Assembly (NCBI RefSeq): GCF_000143415.4
Contig: NW_003314309.1
Coordinates: 551,459 to 615,458, forward strand
Source: Selaginella moellendorffii
Taxonomy: Eukaryota > Streptophyta > Lycopodiopsida > Selaginellales > Selaginellaceae
Reading direction: 5' to 3'
DNA length: 64,000 bases
In this document: piece by piece, positions 45,161 through 53,735 of the stretch
Position numbering within the stretch: the first letter of the stretch is position 1
Layout of the letters: each line of letters opens with the position of its first letter
The notes under the pieces: generated by a model
Told to the model about the DNA's origin: nothing
The model's input: the letters and a program-made list of their open reading frames with translations, nothing else
Databases searched by the model: none
Position numbers and translations under genes: made by a program

Positions 45161-46045
45161 TCAGACTGTTATTTTTTGCCTCCAACGCCTATACAATAAT
45201 CTTGGAATTTCATCACTCTCCACACTATCAGGATTTAAACCCAATAGTAATGCCATCTCTTCTCTAATACGTCCACGCTCATGTTCAATGGTCGAAGAAC
45301 CCATTCGGTTGAGCAGATTATGGAGATGCGGATAGTGCTTGGCTAGACAATATACATGCCATAAATGATGACTGGTGTCTGTCCGATCAAATGGCTTCTG
45401 ATATACCGTTCCATCTGCCATTTGGTTGATTTCTGCAGCCACCTCCTGGACTGGCCGGTTCTCTATCACCATCACTTCAAGCCGTTTTGCAAGGTCCCCC
45501 AGAATATATGGTTTCTTCTCCCTAGTTTCCATACTGCAAGAGATGGGGTGCACTGCATATGTGTGCGTGTTCGCTGCAGTTTTAATCGGCGAGTCATCGA
45601 TGATGAGGATTTCACTTGACCTAGCAGTCCAATTCATCACTATAGCCTCTGCCTTGACGAAGATGGGCTTGCTACCCCTCACATGGACCATAGTCAAGCA
45701 ATCCTCCTGCGTTAGGAGAAAGTCAAATGGTAATATTACTCGCGTCTGATCGTGCATCATCTGTAGCAACGTTAATGCATTGTGGCGCATCATGGATGTC
45801 CAAACTCCCAATTGCAAATTGAACCCGGCCCTCTGTTTTAAGTGTCGCATGGTCATTATTAGATCCCGCAGTTTCTCCCGTGTGATTAATGTGAATCTGT
45901 CTCTTTTGACCAACTTGCGACCGCAGGCTTTGGAGGGTGCAGTGACATTCGAGGACGAGCCACGCTCATGGGAGAAAAGGACACTGTTCAGATCAAAAAC
46001 GATACAGTACTTTCGCCGTGACTCTGAAATGAAATGCGTCAGCAT
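45161..46045 (-). CDS. NIF/FCP1-type HAD phosphatase domain protein
   Basis: An open frame of 294 codons. Motif I is KYCIVFDLNSVLF; FCP/SCP phosphatases have DxDx(T/V), but plant NIF-family proteins also use DLNG, so the Asn is a known variant. FNLQLGVWTSMMRHNA matches the 'vgvWTS...n' block, and EILIIDDSPIKTAAN matches the motif with the Mg-binding acids (LLvDDSp.ka..N). The first codons (MLTHFIS) may instead be intron: an acceptor at 46024 (ttcatttcag) would start the exon at 46023 in phase 1. That is the phase of the last introns of the upstream gene, so this domain may be its C-terminal end. A captured host gene is likely. Confidence 0.6.
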   Translation of the reverse strand: MLTHFISESRRKYCIVFDLNSVLFSHERGSSSNVTAPSKACGRKLVKRDRFTLITREKLRDLIMTMRHLKQRAGFNLQLGVWTSMMRHNALTLLQMMHDQTRVILPFDFLLTQEDCLTMVHVRGSKPIFVKAEAIVMNWTARSSEILIIDDSPIKTAANTHTYAVHPISCSMETREKKPYILGDLAKRLEVMVIENRPVQEVAAEINQMADGTVYQKPFDRTDTSHHLWHVYCLAKHYPHLHNLLNRMGSSTIEHERGRIREEMALLLGLNPDSVESDEIPRLLYRRWRQKITV

Positions 46046-46104
46046 AAAAAATGGTACAAGTCAATTTTACCATCTACAATATTAGCGAATGGTGCTCCCG
46101 ATGG

Positions 46105-49100
46105 TCATTCAGAGGGTTTTGGTCGAGGAAACGTGAAGGGCGGAAATACTCTCCTCTGCAATGTGGGGTCAATCGCATCCGATGGCGTGTGGGCACATGC
46201 CATTTCAGCTGTAGACTCTGGTACAACTGGCTCAACAGTGGCATGGGGTGGTTCCGATGGCGTGTGATCACACGCCATTTCAGCTGGTGCCTCCGTTGGC
46301 AAAGTGGACATGACCGAACAGGCAGCAGGGGCGGTGTAGGGAGGTTCCAATGGCACGTAGTCAGACGATTGGGCACACGTTGGAAATGAGGATACGACCG
46401 GCTCGGCGGCTGGGGCGGCCTCATGCGGGTCCAATGGCGCCTGGTCACCGTCAGTTGGATAGTGGACAAGATTGACTCAGTGGTATGGGCAGCATCAAGT
46501 GGAGCGTGGTCAGCTTGCTTGGCGTTGATATGGATAGTAGCCTCCACCAGCTCTGATGACTCTTGCAGGCAAGTAGAGTCCACTGGCGGATCCATATGCA
46601 TGTCCAAATATCTCCCTTCGATTGAGATGGTATCCTCCCGTGCTACTAAAAACAAACTTATTAGCACATTGAATCGACTATACTGTATTTACCATCAACT
46701 GCTATTGAGGAACTAGGACCGATATCACTTGGGCGCACTGCTGATTTTGAAGGATTGGACATACGTTTCGATCCTTGCTTGGCACTATCCTTCCTCGACA
46801 CTAAAGGCTAGAGTTTGTATCTTAATTCAATTGAATAATCTCTACTTACCATTTCTTCTGCGACCTACATGGACAATGTTAGAAATGGTAAAAGGTTAGG
46901 AATGGATGTACTATTATTTACCTGATGGTTTGTCTTGTATGACCTTCCTCCGCTGCTCTTTGGCCACCTCAGGCTGGCCATCGTCGTCATCATCGTCATC
47001 GTCGTTATTGTGATCGTCACCATTGTGAGGACCATCCAAGTCCTCTTCGTCCTCCTCTTCTTCATCCTCCTCTTCTTCGTCCTCCTCTTCTTTGTCCTCC
47101 TCTTCGTCTTTCTGCTCTTCCTGCTCATTATCTTTCTCTGGCTCCTCATCCCCCTCTTGCATTTCTTCCATAGGCTTCTCAGGCTGGATGGCTTGTTTTT
47201 CCAGGACCATCTTGGGAAAATCATCTGGCCGAGTCTCCATCTCAAAATACAAGACATCCATAGCCTGTTTTAGTGCGTGACATAGGACCGTATCCTCACC
47301 CGACTGTCTTAATATGGTTTCTGCACGTTCTTGCACCCTTCGAAGACGACGAGATGAGAAAAACGTGGCCCTGACTTGAAAAGCATCCCTCATCCATTGT
47401 ACCTCTCCATTGAGATTGGGGAAGGGGAGTCCGCCATAGGAATCTGAGTCAGAAGGTGGTGACTGGCTGCTTTCACTCAGCCCTTGATCTGCAATGAATG
47501 GCATGAGCACACACGCCATAACCGCGAGGCATTACCTATCATCTTTTCGTTGCCCTTCTTCCTTTTCGAATCAAACGCCTCTGATCCCGACGACTGTCCA
47601 ATGTGCTTTTGCTTTTTATGACCACTGTCAGTTTGAGCTTGGCTGATGCTTGCCTGTTTTGCCTTTGAAGAAGTGTCTCCTGCAAGGAACGGCATGAGAC
47701 CACACGCCATTGCAAATATAATTTGTACCTCCTTTTTTCCTATTGCTTGTTTGTTTTTCCTTCTTCGACACGCCACCAGTGTGCTTTTCAGTCCTCGTGT
47801 CTGAATATTCACAACGATCTATAATCAAAATGGCGTGAGGCCTCACGTGACCTTACCTTGTGCAGGTTGTGAGCTCGGCCCAACATGGGTATCTTCAACA
47901 GTAGCTGTTAACGCCGTTTCAGCATCTGGGGGTGGCCACGCTCCTACATACAGAGCTTGTGAGATAACATTTAAACTTAAAGTGTGTACTCACCAGGTTC
48001 GCAGAGAAGATACTGTTTTTCTTTGGCAACTGTAATTATATGCTCCATTGAAGTCACCTCTTCAATGGAGTTTGTCACTGCAACACACGGGACACCCTTG
48101 AGTAGTGCGGCTCGAAAGAATAGTCTGCCGCAGTTGTACTCGACAACACATTTGCCCTTGGAGTCGGAAGCAAGTGACCCACCCGCTATTGCGTTGAAGA
48201 CCCAGCTGAGCATTTCCCATGCTGCACCTGGAGCTTTCTCTGGATTCGAAAGCTCCATAGCCGTCTTCAGTTCCTCAGGCACGGGTAAATTGACCTCCCT
48301 CAGATCAATTCGATCGGCCTTGTCGAACGAAGCTGGGAAGTCACTCCAGTCCCACTTTGCTGCAGGACCAATAACAAGGGCGAGTGTGAAGATGCGGACA
48401 TTCGTCGGTATCTTCTTCTTAGCCATTATCCCATGGATCTCCCGCATCTCCTTGCCTTTCAATCGAGCCTTCACCTCGTTCAAGGCCTTCCAGAACTTGT
48501 GATAGGATTCGGAGTCGTAGATCATATAGTGGACTGAAGATTCCACCTCCGCAAGTCCCACCATTAAGTCAATGATGGAGCTGACTTCGTCTGCATGAGT
48601 GATCTCCTCGTTTGTGAAGTCCATCACACAAAAGATGTTCTTGACCTGCTCATCTCCGCGGGAAACGATGCTCCTCCACCTTTGATCCTCATCCGAATTC
48701 ACGTATACCCGGTAAGGTTCTCGATAGGCCTCTGCTGCGGGGTCGAGCTGTTTCTGAAGCCGGCGGTCGACATCCCTCTTAATGAAATTTGGATACTGAT
48801 CCAACTTCTCAGCTTTACTTTTCGTGGCATCCCGCAGCAGATCGATGAACTTGGGGGCCCCCTTCACGTACTCGTCGATGTCTTCATTTGACAAGTCCAG
48901 CTCTTCCATCATCTCTTGCGTGGTGTTGATGCTCACCCTCACCACGGCCACTTGCTCGAAGATCCAATCCTTCAATAGCGCACGAGCTCTCAGAGTCGTG
49001 CACAAGTCCTCGTATGTCACAATATGGCCGGGAGTCATTTTGGTCTTGTTGAAGACTACCTCACCACGTAGAAGAGCATTAGCCACTGTCAGAAGGTCGT

Positions 49101-50550
49101 CGTCGTCTAGAGACCGCGAGAAACGCAAGGCGTTGAGCTTCAAATCATTGGGCTTCCGGCCGTCCTCCACACCCATTGAGTTTAGCAACTCCCCGTCATG
49201 GTACCTCCTCAGCACATCTACCCATTTGTCAAAAACAACTTTTGTCGCGAGTAGAATGTTATGGATGCTGAGTGTGTCATTGACCCCCAGTGTTTTCGAG
49301 AGAAGACTCGAGAATTCCTGCAATGGAAATGGCGTGAGGCCACATGCTATGCCACATGCAACGAGGCTTACCTGCCAGGCGCTAGTTGCTAGTGCACGTC
49401 CTTGTCCTGGTTTTTGTGGCTTCTTCAGTTGAACCCAGAGCTTCCGTGTTCGTGCCAATGTCTCGTGCAGACCCGATTTGTAGCACGTTTCTTGCTTGAC
49501 ATTCTGCGCGTGGGAGATGTATATGATAGATCGGAGGGGCAAGTTGCCTTTTATCAGGCGGACAACTCTTGTCTTGAAGACTTTCTTCACCTCCTTGCCC
49601 ACCATAATATCCACAACTATCTGTTGCATCGCCAAGCTAGAATGCTGCCCGGAGACGGCATAGAACCGGATGTTCTGATCGTCCAACACCTTCCTATTGA
49701 TCAAGTCTGGAAACCTCGTCTCGCCCTTCATTGTTCGGTAGTAGGGGATCACGTCTGCGATGTCGGGTGTTACTGGACTTGCCAGCATCTTCTGCTTCAG
49801 TTTCTCCACCCACTCATCAGATACTAGCCTGTGGTTGTATTTGCTTTGGATCTCGATACGGCTCACGTCGATTGTATATACTTTTTTGGAATAGTAACAA
49901 GTACTATTATCTGCGACGATTTTTGCTGCCTCTTCTTGCTCTTTCTGCTCTTTGCGGCTCTTCTTTTTGGTGGGTGTAGTGTTCGAACCCGAGGCAATGG
50001 CATCACCGAGTAGCTTCTTTTTTGGAGCAGCAGAGTCGGACGTCGGCTTGAGCTTGACCACCCTTTTCTGCTTCGGGGTAGTTTCCAGATCGACCCCCTT
50101 CCCCTTCGCTTCGCAAACTGGAGGCACTCTCAATGGCTCAATGTTGGAATATAGTTTTTGAACATCGCCGTAGGTGAGGTCTGTGGATTCCATGTGATCT
50201 TCATAGACCCGCAGCGTCTTTGAAATTGTGGGCCTCCTGGACAACCTCTCCCTAGCTCCCTCTAGGAATTCCTCATAGCCGCTGCCCCCCTCCGGGAAGC
50301 CGCTAGGATGTGCAAGGTGAATCTTGAAGGCGGACGCTGTCTCTACCACAAGTGCCAGTCCATATTCTTGCATGGAACTGCATGGAGTGTCTGTCACTTG
50401 GATGAGGATCCCCATGCATTCTTTTCTCCCACCATCTGTGTTGTACAGCATCAGATCCTCGCCTTCCATCCCGAAAGTCCAACTGGTGAGCTCCTCCCCC
50501 TTCTCTGCATCCACATTGACAGTGGCTGGAAGAAGAACGCAATTCCTCGC
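46105..50550 (-). CDS. Transposon gene with ParB-like domain, possible degenerate methylase and acidic tail
   Basis: Exons, in phase: 50550-49372, 49317-47994, 47955-47857, 47818-47729, 47679-47536, 47488-46922, 46864-46850, 46800-46693 and 46645 downwards. Introns are 38-57 nt, GT-AG. Exon 1 has a Lys-rich stretch (KKKSRKEQKEQEE), then a ParB-type fold (about 49880-49450): VYTIDVSRIEIQSKYNHR, FYAVSGQHSSLAMQQ where ParB has GERRWRA, and SHAQNVKQE where it has ENVQRE. Near the end of exon 2, VIGPAAKWDWSDFP and VVEYNCGRLFFRAALLKG recall, without catalytic DPPY, the two motifs of DNA methylases; this is weaker. Exon 6 is strongly acidic (E/D runs). In exon 9 the frame must shift by one near 46445 to stay protein-like, ending at 46105; without the shift it ends at 46074. 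The N-terminus is unresolved. Confidence 0.65.
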
Positions 50551-50789
50551 CTGTTCAGAAATGCACAACAATTAGAGCTGACAGATGAAAAGCTAGCAGC
50601 TGGAAATAACGTGAGGCCACACGCCATTCATCACTGCATCAGATGTCTTGAGGCTGCATCCTAAGATGGCGTGAGGCTACACGCCATCTGTAACTAGACA
50701 GCACTCGAGAGCCCAATCGGTGCATGCCAATGTTGCTACTGAATGGCATGTGGCCTCATGCCATTTTCTACTTGGTCTAAAAGACTTAC
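50551..50789 (-). other. Probable 5' intron of the ParB-like gene
   Basis: Runs from a GTAAGT donor at 50789 to an acceptor (ttctgaacag) at 50551, with phase 0 on both sides. It holds three palindromes (50606, 50666, 50743). The exon before it (50790 to about 50940) is open but has no ATG in that frame, so the true start may be further upstream or in another exon. Confidence 0.5.
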
Positions 50790-51229
50790 CATTTGAAGCC
50801 GAATGGAGGCCGTGACAATCGAGGCCGGACTCGCTGGCGAATGTGCACTGTGTGTGCAGCAGATCGTAGCAGCAAGGCTACTCTGCCACTTACAGTTGGA
50901 GAGTGGTGCTGAAATCTCCCGAGACGCCAAGTGGGCTGCGTGTGGGTGGCGGAGTGGGCGGCGGAGTTGGCGGCGAAGTTACAAACTGGGTGTGTCTTGA
51001 AGTGGACGCCGATGCACACGAGCGCGAGTGTGATGCAAGCGCGAGTGGACGCCGATGCACATGAGAAACCTGTAGAGAAGTGAGCGTGATCGCGAGTGGG
51101 AGCGCGATGCGAGCAGGAGCGTGAGTGTGATGCGAGCGCGAGCGCGAGTGTGCGAGCGCGAGTACAAAGCAAAATGCAAAACCTAACCTCACACGCGGGA
51201 AATGTCACAACGGTTGGTAATCCCGCCAC
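50790..51229 (-). other. 5' region of the ParB-like gene with GC-rich tandem motif
   Basis: The segment 51010-51170 repeats 'gcgagcgcgagtgtgatgcgagcgcgag'-type units. One frame is open from an ATG at 51229, but it does not join in phase to the next exon. The unit composition resembles the 'gcgagcggcgctacgagcag' repeats in the leader of the plus-strand gene (53230-53370). This is probably promoter plus leader. Confidence 0.4.
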
Positions 51230-53150
51230 GTCATCATTCCTCGGACTTGGGCGCCACCATTAATTTCTGGATTGCCGCGCGCATGCAAGCACGCAAAATC
51301 CAAAAGAAATCCGCAACGTCATCATTCCTCGGACTGCATGCACGCGAAATCCAAAAGAAAGATCATGATTGGGATATCATTTAATACCCTCGCTATATTT
51401 ATACCATGCATGATTGGATATTCCAAAGCATCTTGTATTTCCAAAAATGGCAGATGTTCAGCTAAATAAAGAAATTCTATCTGTTTCTATTTTTCTCTCA
51501 AATCAATATTATAGCGTGTGGGCTCATGCAATTTTGAACCAAAGAAACCCAAAAAACGTTGGACCCAAAATATTTTGAAAAAACCCAAAAAACCCTAAAC
51601 ATTTTAAACCCAAAAATCCAGGCGTCCTGTGGCGTTATTCCTTGAATGGCGTGTGGGCGCATGCCATTTTCAGGGCCAAATGCTGAATGGAGAAAAATTC
51701 CCTTTCAGTGCAAATGCTGCAAGAGGCAAATGCCGAGCACAAAGGACTGTAACTACCTCACATGACACAGATAAACTTTTCTCTATTTGGGAAAGATAAA
51801 CTTTATAGCGTGTGGGCTCATGCAATTTTGAACCCAAAAAATGCACCAAAAAATTCTCGGCGTCATCTGGCGTTATCTCTTGAATGGCGTGGGGCCGCAT
51901 GCCATTTTCAGGGGCACATAGGAGTATATTCCTAGAATATTCTGACACACGCGAGATTTTTTTGAGTTTTCTGGAGATCCAACCGTTAGATCGCAACTAG
52001 ATTTTACAGAATGGTATAGAATGTCTTTCTTGATGACCCTGCAAAGAAGCATCTCGATTGGACACCATATGAGACCACACGAGCCTTACAATGTTTCAAG
52101 AGCATTTGCCATAGATCCGACCGTTATTTTGCTCCAAGATTTTACAGTTTGGTGTGCATTGACCTTTCCATCGAAACTGCAAAGGGACATCACAATCAGA
52201 TGCGGGATCACAAGAAACTAACTTCACTAACTCTGGTTTCACCAAGATCTACGTAAGGAGTTATGAAATGAAAGGACCCTCTCTATTGAAATGTGTTTAT
52301 GGTCCTAGGGGCATTGTGACATATCAAAGAATTTTGCATCAAGTTCTGTATTTGCATGTTTATCAAGCTACTGAATTGCTAAACCCTAAACCCTAAACCC
52401 TAAACATGTGGCAAATGCTGCGTGAAGAAAGATGCCCTTTCTGGGCAAATGCTGTAAGAGGCAGATGCCGAGCAGATGTATCTCAGGCTAGCGAAGGGGA
52501 CAAACGAAAGCTAGCTATAAACATGACGGGATGCAAATAGATTACTAGGCTGGTCCTACGAAAATCAAAAACCATAATTGAAAACATTGAAAATGCAAAA
52601 ATAAAGGTTTATAATATTTTTGAATTTTAAGCAACCAAAGGAATGTAAGTAGGGCATGTGTTTGTAAGTTTAAAAATGCCTCAACCACTTAAATTCCCAA
52701 GTAAATAAAGCTGTTTCTATTTTTGGTATAGGTAAACTTTATAGCGTGTGGGCTCATGCAGTTTTGAACCCAAAAATGCACCAAAAAATGCTCAACTAGC
52801 ATTATTCTTTGAATGGCGTGTGGCCTTATGTCGAGCATTATTCTTTGAATGGCGTGTGGCCTTATATTGCCATAAATGGACGTACACACACAGCATAATT
52901 ATTCCTTTACACGGCGAATAATCTTGGCGCGGATCGCTGACATGGCATGGCAAAGTTTGAATCACTGACATGGCACAGCTGGATCGAGGCAAGGACATGA
53001 TGTGACAAAGTTCAACCTCCGACAGCAAAGTCTAGAAGCTACTCAGTTTGAAATTTGTCAGAGGAATCATAAGATCTGGTTTGTCAGAGGATTTGATGTG
53101 ACGTTCAAGCGTGTGTTATTTTTGAATTCTCGAACTCATTCCTAGGTCTA
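51230..53150. promoter_or_regulatory. Central divergent control region of the transposon
   Basis: This gap of about 1.9 kb between two diverging genes has no convincing gene. A block of about 150-180 bp occurs three times (51490-51670, 51780-51905, 52700-52860). It contains 'tatagcgtgtgggctcatgcaattttgaaccca', 'ggcgtcat.tggcgttattcttgaatggc' and paired palindromes. A 'gatccgaccgtt' phrase recurs near 51970 and 52115. 'Aaaccct' repeats three times at 52380-52404. It likely holds both promoters and may be a nucleation site for palindrome-binding protein. Confidence 0.5.
52380..52404. repeat. Short telomere-type repeat (AAACCCT)n
   Basis: Three and a half units of AAACCCT, the plant telomere sequence. 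It is too short to be a telomere remnant of note. In plants such telo-boxes also act as promoter elements, and this lies between the two divergent genes. Confidence 0.6.
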
Positions 53151-53156
53151 TCATTT

Positions 53157-53424
53157 TTGTGCGCCGTGTTCTTGGTTCCGCTGAGCGCAGTGAGCGCTGT
53201 TTGTGTAAGCGGCGTTGTGGGCTGTGGTTTATGCGTCTACGAGCGGTTGCGGCATTGCGAGCGCCATTGCGAGCAGCAGTTTATGCGAGTGGCAGTTTGT
53301 GCGAGCGGCGCTACGAGCAGTTGCGGTGTTGCGAGCGGCGCTACGAGTAGTTGCGGTGTTGCGAGCGGCACTGTCTTTGGTGTGGCTACCGCTTCCTCTT
53401 GATATTCGGCACTTGTGCTTCCTG
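53157..53424 (+). other. Leader exon of the putative transposase gene, tandem repeat
   Basis: 'gcgagcggcgctacgagcagttgcggtgtt' units repeat from about 53260 to 53370. The stretch ends 'cttcctg' before a GTATGT donor at 53425. It is probably the 5' UTR exon. The apparent open frames are by-products of the repeat. Confidence 0.45.
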
Positions 53425-53734
53425 GTATGTTCACCATGAAATGGCTTAGGACCACATTTAGAAATGGCATGAGGCCACATGCCATCTTGGGCCCTTGCAA
53501 TTTCATGGCTAGCGTATTGTCATGTATGTTTTTACTTGCCTGCAGCTGTGTGTATATCAAGATGGCATGAGGCCTCATGCCAATTTTGTGAATGCGAAAT
53601 TTCACGTGGGTGTCAATAGCATGTTTGAATAATGGCATGTGGCCTCATGCTATTGAGGTTGTTTGGTATGTTATGATTTAGGCCATTCTCCAATCATTTT
53701 TTGTATGGTCTTAACTTCTTTTCTGCACTTTCAG
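53425..53734 (+). other. 5' intron of the putative transposase gene
   Basis: Donor GTATGT at 53425 and acceptor 'ctgcactttcag' ending at 53734, one base before the start codon ATG (53736). It holds three palindromes (53464, 53562, 53632), mirroring the three in the 5' intron of the divergent gene. Confidence 0.5.
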
Positions 53735-53735
53735 A

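Noticed and set aside
46935-47273. Hydrophobic Leu/Phe/Ile-rich membrane protein, plus strand
   Set aside because: It is the antisense of the Glu/Asp-rich exon of the ParB-like gene.
53159-53439. Arg/Cys-rich short proteins in the leader of the plus-strand transposon gene
   Set aside because: All three frames are open because of a GC-rich tandem repeat; none shows a domain.
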